Positions 54,934 through 62,782 of a DNA stretch of 64,000 nt are shown here, in pieces. The stretch comes from Arenimonas soli (GTDB lineage Bacteria; Pseudomonadota; Gammaproteobacteria; Xanthomonadales; Xanthomonadaceae), in assembly GCF_014643775.1 (NCBI RefSeq), contig NZ_BMKC01000001.1, positions 1,178,001 to 1,242,000 on the forward strand. Direction: 5' to 3'. Both the position numbers and the translations under genes were made by a program. Positions within the stretch are counted from its first letter, which is position 1. Each line of letters begins with the position of its first letter. The notes under the pieces are model-generated. The model was given only the letters and a program-made list of their open reading frames with translations. It was not told the DNA's origin and did no database searches.

Positions 54934-55191
54934 ATGGCCGACCTGAAAGCCGACTTCCAAAATGCCGCCAAGGACGTGATGGACCTGGCCGAAAGGCCCG
55001 ACAACGACACCATGCTGCGCCTGTACGCGCTGTACAAGCAGGGCTCGGAAGGCGACGTCAGCGGGCCCAAGCCCGGGTTCTTCGATTTTGTCGGCACCGC
55101 CAAGTACGAGGCCTGGGAAAAGCTGGCCGGCATGAAGCAGGAGGAAGCCATGAAGAAGTACGTGGCCCTCGTGAAGACGCTTCGCGGCTGA
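54934..55191 (+). CDS. Acyl-CoA-binding protein
   Basis: 85 residues from the ATG at 54934; the family is typically about 86. Motifs are LKADFQNAAKDVMDL, RLYALYKQGSEGD, KPGFFDFVGTAKYEAWEKL and a final helix EEAMKKYVALVKTL, all ACBP. It buffers long-chain acyl-CoA in the cytoplasm. Its neighbour, the acyl-CoA reductase, uses the same ligand. Confidence 0.93.
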   Translation: MADLKADFQNAAKDVMDLAERPDNDTMLRLYALYKQGSEGDVSGPKPGFFDFVGTAKYEAWEKLAGMKQEEAMKKYVALVKTLRG

Positions 55192-55200
55192 CGCCGCCCG

Positions 55201-55827
55201 ATGGCCAGGCAGACCCGCCAGCGCATCCTCGATGCCTCGCTCGCCATGTTCAACGAACAGGGCGAGCCCAACGTCACGACCAACCACATCGCCGACGAGC
55301 TGGAGATCAGCCCGGGCAACCTCTACTACCACTTCCGCAACAAGGACGACATCATCGAGCAGCTGTTCGCGCGCTATGAAGAGCGCATGGACACCGCCCT
55401 GGTGGCGCCCGAGGGCCGGCTGCGGGACCTGGAGGACATCTGGCTGCAGCTGCACCTGGTGTTCGAGGCGATCTGGGACTACCGCTTCCTCTACCGCGAC
55501 CTGGTGGACATCCTCAGCCGCAACCGGCGCCTGCGCCTGCGTTTCGCCCGCATCCTCAAGCGTGCGGCCGACAACGCCACCTCGGGCATGCGCGGCCTGG
55601 TCCAGGCCGGGGTGATGCGGGCCTCGGCGGCCGAGGTCGAGGCCACGGCCACCAATATCCTGGTGCTGGCCACGTTCTGGCTCAACTACGCCTCGGTCCG
55701 GGGCGACAAGGACGAAAACGAGGCCATCCGGCGCGGCATCGTCCAGGTGATGATGCTGCTCTCGCCCCTGCTGCGCGACGCCGAACGCCTGCACCTGAAC
55801 ACCCTGACCCAGGCCTACCTGCGCTGA
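55201..55827 (+). CDS. TetR/AcrR family transcriptional regulator
   Basis: 208 residues, HTH region RQTRQRILDASLAMFNEQG and ADELEISPGNLYYHFRNKDD. The C-terminal ligand pocket is helical. It starts 9 bases after the acyl-CoA-binding gene and is transcribed with it. It probably regulates this locus, including the divergent reductase; the ligand may be an acyl-CoA (inference). Confidence 0.9.
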   Translation: MARQTRQRILDASLAMFNEQGEPNVTTNHIADELEISPGNLYYHFRNKDDIIEQLFARYEERMDTALVAPEGRLRDLEDIWLQLHLVFEAIWDYRFLYRDLVDILSRNRRLRLRFARILKRAADNATSGMRGLVQAGVMRASAAEVEATATNILVLATFWLNYASVRGDKDENEAIRRGIVQVMMLLSPLLRDAERLHLNTLTQAYLR

Positions 55828-55859
55828 TCCGGGTCGGGTTTTGCCCCCAAACGCTTGTA

Positions 55860-55888
55860 TTGCAAGCCGTTTTGGACTGGGCTATACT
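55860..55888 (+). promoter_or_regulatory. Sigma-70 promoter of rpmJ
   Basis: TTGCAA (55860-55865) and TATACT (55883-55888) lie exactly 17 bases apart, 39 bases before the rpmJ start. This is the clearest constitutive-type promoter in the window and fits a ribosomal-protein gene. Confidence 0.8.
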
Positions 55889-55927
55889 CCCGCTTCTTTA
55901 TCGCCCCAACCCCTTTAAGGAACTGCC

Positions 55928-56053
55928 ATGAAAGTGCTCTCGTCCCTGAAGTCGGCGAAGACCCGCCATCGCGACTGCAAGGTCGTGCGCCGTCGCGGCA
56001 AGGTCTTTGTCATCTGCAAGTCCAACCCGCGCTTCAAGGCCCGCCAGCGCTAA
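55928..56053 (+). CDS. rpmJ: 50S ribosomal protein L36, zinc-free type
   Basis: 41 residues: [20 protein letters not shown] then [21 protein letters not shown]. Ribosome site AAGGA precedes it. The classical L36 has a zinc knuckle of three Cys and one His; here only Cys17 and Cys30 remain, so it is the zinc-independent paralogue. Such stand-alone copies help cells economise zinc. It is monocistronic with its own promoter and terminator. Confidence 0.95.
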
Positions 56054-56075
56054 GCGCGGCAGCCAGGTTGGATCC

Positions 56076-56106
56076 GAAGACGCCGGCGAAAGCCGGCGTC
56101 TTCGTT
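56076..56106 (+). terminator. Terminator hairpin after rpmJ
   Basis: A 12-base perfect stem, GAAGACGCCGGC (56076-56087) and GCCGGCGTCTTC (56092-56103), over a GAAA tetraloop, followed by GTTT. The T run is short but the stem is very stable. Confidence 0.8.
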
Positions 56107-56205
56107 TCCCGGCCCCCCTTGCCCCGGGGCGGATGGCGCGTTCAGGCCGGTTTTGCGATGATCCCGACCCTACCCGTCATCCCGACGATCCTGCGGAGGT
56201 GTTCC

Positions 56206-56550
56206 ATGAAGGCCCAATCCCACACCTTGGCCATGGCCCTTGCCCTGGCGACCGGCCTGCTGCTGCAGGCGTCCCCGGCCTCGGCCGACATCCTGCTGGT
56301 CGAACGCGTCCGGGCCGAATCGGGCGCCCTGCCCGCCCGTGGCCAGACCATGGCGCAGATCGAGGCCGCCTACGGCGCCCCGGTTCGCAAGCACGCCCCG
56401 GTGGCGGGTCCGAACTCGCGCAAGCACAACCCGCCGATCACCCGCTGGGACTACGCCGGCTTCTCGGTCTACTTCGAGTACGACCACGTCGTGGACGCCG
56501 TGGCCGCCAAGAGCCAGCCCGAAGAGATCGGCCCCAAGCCCATCCAGTAG
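56206..56550 (+). CDS. Hypothetical exported protein
   Basis: 114 residues from the ATG at 56206 with GGAGG about 6 bases upstream. A signal peptide (LAMALALATGLLLQASPASA) is cleaved before DILLVERVRAES. The mature part is small and ends with WDYAGFSVYFEYDHVVDAV, resembling short SmpA/OmlA-like periplasmic modules (QTMAQIEAAYGAPV). Function unknown. It precedes aguA by 6 bases and is probably co-transcribed. Confidence 0.78.
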   Translation: MKAQSHTLAMALALATGLLLQASPASADILLVERVRAESGALPARGQTMAQIEAAYGAPVRKHAPVAGPNSRKHNPPITRWDYAGFSVYFEYDHVVDAVAAKSQPEEIGPKPIQ

Positions 56551-56556
56551 AGCCTA

Positions 56557-57588
56557 ATGTCACAACTCCTTCGCTTCCCGGCGGAATGGGAACCCCAGTC
56601 CGCCGTGCTTCTCGCGTGGCCGCACGAAGGCACCGACTGGGCCGACCGCCTGGCCCAGGTCGAACAGACCTACGTCGGCCTGGTGGCCGCCATCACGCGA
56701 TTCCAGCCCGCGCTGGTCTGCGTGGCCGGCCCGGCCCTGCGCGCGCGCGCCGCCGCCCAGCTCGCCTCCGCCGGCGTGGACCTGGACCAGGTGCGGTTTT
56801 TCGAGGTCGATTACGACGACACGTGGCTGCGTGATTCCGGCCCGATCACCCTGCGCGAAGGCCCGGGATACCGGCTCCTCGATTTCCACTTCACCGCCTG
56901 GGGCGGCAAGTTCGAAGCCGGGCGCGACGACCAGCTGGTGGCCCGCTTGCACGCCGCCGGCCTGTTCCGTGATGCCAGCCACCGCCGCGTTGATTTCGCA
57001 CTGGAGGGGGGCGGGATCGAAACCGACGGCCGAGGCACCCTGCTCAGCACCTGGCGCTGCCTGCACGAGCGCCACCCGGGCAAGTCGCGCGCTGAAATCA
57101 CCGCGCTGCTCGAGAACGAGCTGGTGCAGTCGCGCACGCTCTGGCTCGACCGTGGTTACCTCGAGGGCGACGACACCGACGCGCACATCGACACCCTGGC
57201 GCGTTTCGCCGCGCCCGACGCCATCGTCTACCAGGCCTGCGACGACCCGGACGACAGCCACTACGCCGAGCTGCAGGCCATGGCCGCGGAGCTGGCCGCC
57301 CTGCGCACCGCCGACGACCAGCCCTACCGCCTGTTCCCGCTGCCCTGGGCCCGGCCGGTGCTGGACGAAGGACGCCGCCTGGCGGCGTCCTACGCCAATT
57401 TCCTGATCATCAACGACGCCGTGCTGATGCCGGCCTACGGCGACGCCGCCGACGAGGCCGCCGCCCAGGTGCTGGCCGACGCCTTCCCGGGCCGCGAGAT
57501 CGTGCCGGTGAACTGCCGTCCGCTGATCTGGCAGAACGGCAGCCTGCACTGCGTCACCATGCAACTACCCGAAGGCCTGCTGGCATGA
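56557..57588 (+). CDS. aguA: Agmatine deiminase
   Basis: 343 residues. Catalytic elements of the agmatine deiminase/PAD fold are DDTWLRDSGP, EGGGIETDGRGTLL, GDDTDAHIDT and the Cys in QNGSLHCVTMQLP. It converts agmatine to N-carbamoylputrescine. It overlaps aguB by 4 bases. Confidence 0.95.
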   Translation: MSQLLRFPAEWEPQSAVLLAWPHEGTDWADRLAQVEQTYVGLVAAITRFQPALVCVAGPALRARAAAQLASAGVDLDQVRFFEVDYDDTWLRDSGPITLREGPGYRLLDFHFTAWGGKFEAGRDDQLVARLHAAGLFRDASHRRVDFALEGGGIETDGRGTLLSTWRCLHERHPGKSRAEITALLENELVQSRTLWLDRGYLEGDDTDAHIDTLARFAAPDAIVYQACDDPDDSHYAELQAMAAELAALRTADDQPYRLFPLPWARPVLDEGRRLAASYANFLIINDAVLMPAYGDAADEAAAQVLADAFPGREIVPVNCRPLIWQNGSLHCVTMQLPEGLLA

Positions 57589-58472
57589 AGAAGAACTCCC
57601 TGCGCGTTGCCCTGGTCCAGGACCGCGACCACGGCAGCGTCGAAGCCAACCTGGCCAATATCGAGGCCCGCGTTGCCGACGCCGCGGCCGCCGGCGCGAA
57701 GCTGGTGCTGCTGCAGGAACTGCACAACGGCGCCTACTTCTGCCAGCACGAGGCCACCAGCGAATTCGACCGCGCCGAACCGATCCCCGGCCCCAGCACC
57801 GACCGCCTGGGCGCGCTGGCGAAGAAGCACGCCGTGGTGCTGGTGTCCTCGCTGTTCGAACGCCGCGCCGCCGGCCTGTACCACAACACCGCGGTGGTTT
57901 TTGAAACCGACGGCTCGATCGCCGGCAAGTACCGCAAGATGCACATTCCGGACGACCCGGGCTTTTACGAAAAGTTCTATTTCACCCCGGGCGACCTGGG
58001 CTTCGAACCCATCAATACCTCGGTCGGCCGCCTGGGCGTGCTGGTGTGCTGGGACCAGTGGTATCCCGAAGCGGCGCGCCTGATGGCGCTGGCCGGCGCC
58101 GAACTGCTGCTCTACCCCACCGCCATCGGCTGGGACCCGGACGACGAACCCGGTGAAAAGGACCGCCAGCGCGGCGCCTGGATCCTGAGCCACCGCGGCC
58201 ACGCGGTGGCCAACGGCCTGCCCGTGCTCAGCTGCAACCGGGTCGGCCACGAGCCCTCGCCGATCGGCGCCTCCGGCATCCGTTTCTGGGGCTCGAGCCA
58301 CGTGCTCGGCCCGCAGGGTGAATTCCTGGCCGAAGCCGGCACCGACGATCCGGAAGTGCTGGTCACCGACGTCGACCTGGCCCGCAGCGAGGACGTGCGC
58401 CGCATCTGGCCCTTCCTGCGCGACCGCCGCATCGACGCCTATGGCGACCTGCTCAAGCGGTACCGGGATTGA
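57585..58472 (+). CDS. aguB: N-carbamoylputrescine amidase
   Basis: 295 residues, nitrilase superfamily with the Glu-Lys-Cys triad: Glu in VLLQELHNGAYF, Lys in GKYRKMHIPDDP and Cys in LVCWDQWYPEAA. It releases putrescine, CO2 and ammonia. With aguA it forms the agmatine route to putrescine. Confidence 0.96.
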   Translation: MKKNSLRVALVQDRDHGSVEANLANIEARVADAAAAGAKLVLLQELHNGAYFCQHEATSEFDRAEPIPGPSTDRLGALAKKHAVVLVSSLFERRAAGLYHNTAVVFETDGSIAGKYRKMHIPDDPGFYEKFYFTPGDLGFEPINTSVGRLGVLVCWDQWYPEAARLMALAGAELLLYPTAIGWDPDDEPGEKDRQRGAWILSHRGHAVANGLPVLSCNRVGHEPSPIGASGIRFWGSSHVLGPQGEFLAEAGTDDPEVLVTDVDLARSEDVRRIWPFLRDRRIDAYGDLLKRYRD

Positions 58473-59683
58473 ACGCCGTCGAAGGCACCGTCCCCGACGG
58501 CCTGCTCGACCAGCCCCACGCCATCGTTGAACGCGACGGCGTGCGCTACACGCTGCTGGGCACCGCGCACGTGTCCCAAGCCAGCATCGACGCGGTGGAA
58601 GCCGCGCTTGCCAGCGGCCGCTACGACACCATCGCGGTCGAACTCGACGCCCAGCGCCATCGCGCCCTGACCGACCCGGACGCGCTGTCCAGGCTCGACC
58701 TGTTCCAGATCCTGCGCGAAGGCAAGACCGGCCTGGTCGCCGCCAACCTGGCGCTGGCGGCCTACCAGCGCCGCCTCGCCGAACAGCTTAAGGTCGAACC
58801 CGGCGCGGAACTCAAGGCCGCCGCCGTGGGCGCCCAGGCCCGCGGCCTGCGCCTGGCCCTGGTCGATCGCGATGTCGGCATCACGCTGCGGCGTGCGTTC
58901 GGCGCGCTGGGCTTCTGGGGCCGCACCAAGCTCATCGCCGGCCTGGGCGCCAGCCTGCTGGCCGACGAGTCGGTGGAAGAAGAAGAAATCGAGCGCCTTA
59001 AGAAGGGCGACTTCCTGGAGGCAAGCTTCGGCGAATTCGCCGCCGGTAGCCCGCCGCTGTACCGGGCCATCATCGCCGAGCGTGACCAGTACATGGCCAA
59101 CCGCCTGCGCCAGGTCGGCGCCGAAGGCGGCCGCGAGGTGCTGGCGGTGGTCGGCGCCGGCCACCTCAAGGGCCTGGCCGAGCACCTGCGCGGAAACGAC
59201 GACGCGCCGCAGCCGGCGCTGGATGCGCTCAACGAACTTCCGCGCAGCAGCGACATCCCCTGGTTCACGATCGTGCTGGCGGTGTTCCTGCTGGGCGGCT
59301 TCGCCTGGGGTTTCTGGCAGGGTGGCGCCGAACTGGGCGGCGAACTGGTGCTGCAGTGGGCCCTGATCACCGCCGCCGGCGGCGCGCTGGGCTGCCTGGC
59401 GGCCGGCGGGCATCCGCTGAGCATCGTCGCCGCGGCGGTGTCGTCACCGCTGACGCCGCTGCACCCGGCCCTGGCCTCGGGCACGGTCAGCGCCGCGGTC
59501 GAAGCCTGGGTGCGCAAACCCACCTATGCCGACTTCCTGCGCCTGCGCGACGACACCGGCCACATCAGCGGCTGGTGGAAGAACCGCGTTGCGCGCGTGC
59601 TGGTCAACTTCTTCCTGACCAGCCTGGGCACCGCCATCGCCGTATGGATCGGCGGTGCCACCCTGCTCAGCAAGCTGGCCTGA
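58469..59683 (+). CDS. TraB/PrgY family membrane protein
   Basis: 404 residues, starting with TTG at 58469 that overlaps the aguB stop (TTGA). The N-terminal soluble domain has the TraB markers GTAHVSQASID, AVELDAQRHRAL and VVGAGHLKGL. Three or four membrane helices follow from about residue 270 (FTIVLAVFLLGGFAWGFW). Relatives include enterococcal pheromone-shutdown protein TraB; the activity may be a metalloprotease-like one, unproven. Confidence 0.85.
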   Translation: MNAVEGTVPDGLLDQPHAIVERDGVRYTLLGTAHVSQASIDAVEAALASGRYDTIAVELDAQRHRALTDPDALSRLDLFQILREGKTGLVAANLALAAYQRRLAEQLKVEPGAELKAAAVGAQARGLRLALVDRDVGITLRRAFGALGFWGRTKLIAGLGASLLADESVEEEEIERLKKGDFLEASFGEFAAGSPPLYRAIIAERDQYMANRLRQVGAEGGREVLAVVGAGHLKGLAEHLRGNDDAPQPALDALNELPRSSDIPWFTIVLAVFLLGGFAWGFWQGGAELGGELVLQWALITAAGGALGCLAAGGHPLSIVAAAVSSPLTPLHPALASGTVSAAVEAWVRKPTYADFLRLRDDTGHISGWWKNRVARVLVNFFLTSLGTAIAVWIGGATLLSKLA

Positions 59684-59689
59684 ATCCCC

Positions 59690-62600
59690 TCAGGTGCGGG
59701 CCACCGCCCCGCCCAGCGGAGCCAAACCGCGGGCCTGGGCGATGCGGCGGGAGACGGCCAGGCTCAAGTCGTCGAGGATCGCGTAGATCGTCGGCAGGAA
59801 CAGCAGGCTCACCAGCGTCGAGAACGCCAGGCCACCGGCAATGGCGCGGGCCATCGGGTAGTACGGCGGGCCACTGCCGGCCATCTGGGTGGTGCTGAGC
59901 GCGATCGGCACCATGCCCAGGATCGCCGTGCCCATGGTCATCAGGATCGGCCGCAGGCGGTCGCGGCTGCCCTGCACCAGGGCCGTCGTCCGGTCCATGC
60001 CCTTCCGGCGCAGCGTATTGATGTGCTCGACCATCACGATGCCGTTGTTCACCACCACGCCCATCAAGACCAATATCCCGATCGACGCCATGATCGTGAA
60101 CACCGTGCCGGTGATCCAGAACAACCAGAACACCCCGAAGATCGAGAACACGATGCTGGACATGATCGCCGCCGGGAACAGCAGCGACTCGAACACCGCC
60201 GCCATCACCACATAGATCATCAGCAGCGCGATCAGCGTGTTGAAGGCCATCTGGGCGCCGGCTTCGTCGTTCCGACGGAACACGCCGTCGAAGCTCCAGT
60301 GGTAGCCCGGGGGCAGGCTGAGCGCGCCCAGCACTTCCTCCATGGCCTTGCGGGCATCCGGCGCGGTCACGCCTTCGCCCAGGTTGGACTGGATGTTGAG
60401 CGTGGTGCGGCGGTTCTGCCGGAAGACCTGGGTCGCAGCCGCCTGGGTGTCGACCCGCACCAGGGCCAGCAGCGGGATCGAGGTCCCGTCGGGCGCACGC
60501 AGGGTGAAACCGGCGAGGTCTTCGACGCCGAAGTTTTCCGAGCCCTCGAAACGCACCCAGACCGGGACTTCGGATTCACCGCGGCGGAATTCGCGCAGCG
60601 GCGTGCCGCGCAGGGCGGTGCCCACGTAGCGGGCGACTTCCTCGGCACTGAAACCGTAGGTGAGCGCCTTGTCGCGGTCGACGCTGATCGCCAGCTCTGA
60701 GTTTTCGTCGCCGGTATCCACGCGCACGTCGCGCAGTTCGTCGCGACGGTCGAGCAGCGGCACGATCTCCGCGGCCAGCAGCTTCAGCTGTTCCGACGAG
60801 TCGCCGATCAGGGAGACCTGCACGGTGTCCTGGCCGCCGCCCTGCCCGCCCTGCCGACCGCCTTGCTCGAAGCCAACGGTCGCGCGCGCCGACTTGGGCA
60901 TGCCCTCGCGGATCTGCTCCATGATCTCGAGCGGATCGCGCAGGCCGCGCCCCTCGCTGCGCAGCGTGATCTTGGTGCCGGCCCAGCCTTGTTCGCTGTA
61001 CCAGGAATAGATCTGCTCGATCTGCAGCTCCTCCCGGTTCTGGTCCAGGTAGCGCTCGACCCGCAGGACTTCCTCGGACACCTGCGGCAGCGCGTAGGCG
61101 CCGTTCCATCGGTAGAACATGTCCAGTTCGCGGCCCGGCTCCTGGTAGAAGAAGTCGGTCTTGGTCTGGGTCATCGGCACGATGCTGACCGCGACGATCA
61201 GCAGGATGCCGCCGACGCTGGTCCAGCGATGGCGCAGCGTCCAGTCCAGGAAGCTGGCGTAACGGTCCTGCATGCGCGCGATCATGCCGGTGCGGGCCGT
61301 CGCCGCCGGCGGCGTCTTCATGCGCGCCGACAGCATCGGGATCAGGCTGATCGCCACCAGCCACGAGGCCAGCAGCGACACCGTGATCGTGACCGCGATC
61401 TGCACCATGAAGATGCTGATCTGGTTGGTTTCGCCGAACAGGTTGGGCACGAACACGATGCAGTGGCACAGCGTGCCGGCCGACAGCGCGATGGCCACGT
61501 GCTTGGTGCCGATGATCGAGGCATAGCGCGGGTTGCCCGGGTGCTTTTCGCGTTCCTGGTAGATGCTTTCCACCACCACCACGGCGTTGTCCACCAACAT
61601 GCCTACCGCCAGCAGCAGCCCCATCATCGTCAGCACGTTCAGCGTGACGCCCAGGAAGTGCATGAAGCCCAGGGTCATGATGAAGCAGATCGGGATCGCC
61701 AGGCTCACCATCAGTGTGGACGGCCAGTGGCGAAGGAAGAAGAACAGCACCGCCACCGAAAGCACCAGGCCGATGATGCCGGCTTCGGTGAGCTCGAGCA
61801 GCGAACCGGTGACGTTGTCGCCCTGGTTGTCGATCAGGATCATGCGCACGCCGCTGAAATCGGACTCGCGACCGATTTGCTCGATCTCGGCCAGGACCGT
61901 GCGCGAGACTTCCACCAGGTTGGCGTTGCGCTCCTTGAAGACGTCGATGCCGACCGCCGGGCGCCCTTCCAGGCGGCGGCCGTAGTTCATGCGCTGGGGC
62001 TTGAGGCGCACGTCGGCGACCTGTTCCAGACGCAGGCCGTTGGCGCCGACCACCAGCTCGCGCAGCTCCTGGATGTCGCGCAGTTCGCCCACCGGCTGCA
62101 CGCGAAGACGGCGGGCGCCGTCCTCGATGGTGCCGGCCGAGACCGAGAAGTTCACGCCCTGCAGGGTCATGGCCAGTTCGTTGAGGCTCAGGCCATGGGC
62201 GGACAGGCGGTTGGGGTCGATCGCCACCTCCACTTCGCTGGGCGTGGCGCCGGAAATCTCGACGCGGGCGACACCCGGCATGCGCTCGAGCCGGCGCTTG
62301 AGTTTGAGGTCGATCAGGTCGTATTCGCTGGTCAGGTCGCGTTCGCTGGCCAGGCGCACCCGCAGCACGGGTTCGTCGCTGGTCGAGAACTTCATCACCC
62401 GGTAGCGCTGGAAGTCGTCCGGCAGTTCGTCGCGGATGGCGTCTATGCGCTCGCGCGCCTCCGAGGCCAGTACTTCGACGTCGCGGTCCCAGTCGGAAAA
62501 CTCGATCCAGACGCTGCCGCCGTCGGCCCGGCTCATCGAGTTGAGGTTCTTGATGCCCTGCAGGGTGGACAGGGCCTCCTCGACCGGGCGCACCAGGCTC

Positions 62601-62782
62601 TGTTCGACCTCGTCCGGGGTCGAACCCGGGTACGGCAGCTCGACCGCGATGAAGGGCGCATTGAGGTCGGGGAACTGTTCCAGCGGCAGGCGGAAGGCGG
62701 CGATCAGGCCGATGACCACCATGGACACGAAGAACATGATCGCCGACACCGGCCGGCGCAGGCTGAGTTCGGCGATGGTCAT
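59690..62782 (-). CDS. RND family efflux pump inner-membrane subunit (second of a pair)
   Basis: 1030 residues, 12 membrane helices in two halves with large periplasmic loops, typical of HAE-1/AcrB-type pumps. Markers include ISIFMVQIAVTITVSLLAS and VLLAVGMLVDNAVVVVESIY-type signature (written here as MLLAVGMLVDNAVVVVESIY region, about residue 395) with the paired Asp of the proton relay in VGMLVDNAVVV. It overlaps the upstream RND gene by 4 bases. Substrate unknown. Confidence 0.9.
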   Translation of the reverse strand: MTIAELSLRRPVSAIMFFVSMVVIGLIAAFRLPLEQFPDLNAPFIAVELPYPGSTPDEVEQSLVRPVEEALSTLQGIKNLNSMSRADGGSVWIEFSDWDRDVEVLASEARERIDAIRDELPDDFQRYRVMKFSTSDEPVLRVRLASERDLTSEYDLIDLKLKRRLERMPGVARVEISGATPSEVEVAIDPNRLSAHGLSLNELAMTLQGVNFSVSAGTIEDGARRLRVQPVGELRDIQELRELVVGANGLRLEQVADVRLKPQRMNYGRRLEGRPAVGIDVFKERNANLVEVSRTVLAEIEQIGRESDFSGVRMILIDNQGDNVTGSLLELTEAGIIGLVLSVAVLFFFLRHWPSTLMVSLAIPICFIMTLGFMHFLGVTLNVLTMMGLLLAVGMLVDNAVVVVESIYQEREKHPGNPRYASIIGTKHVAIALSAGTLCHCIVFVPNLFGETNQISIFMVQIAVTITVSLLASWLVAISLIPMLSARMKTPPAATARTGMIARMQDRYASFLDWTLRHRWTSVGGILLIVAVSIVPMTQTKTDFFYQEPGRELDMFYRWNGAYALPQVSEEVLRVERYLDQNREELQIEQIYSWYSEQGWAGTKITLRSEGRGLRDPLEIMEQIREGMPKSARATVGFEQGGRQGGQGGGQDTVQVSLIGDSSEQLKLLAAEIVPLLDRRDELRDVRVDTGDENSELAISVDRDKALTYGFSAEEVARYVGTALRGTPLREFRRGESEVPVWVRFEGSENFGVEDLAGFTLRAPDGTSIPLLALVRVDTQAAATQVFRQNRRTTLNIQSNLGEGVTAPDARKAMEEVLGALSLPPGYHWSFDGVFRRNDEAGAQMAFNTLIALLMIYVVMAAVFESLLFPAAIMSSIVFSIFGVFWLFWITGTVFTIMASIGILVLMGVVVNNGIVMVEHINTLRRKGMDRTTALVQGSRDRLRPILMTMGTAILGMVPIALSTTQMAGSGPPYYPMARAIAGGLAFSTLVSLLFLPTIYAILDDLSLAVSRRIAQARGLAPLGGAVART

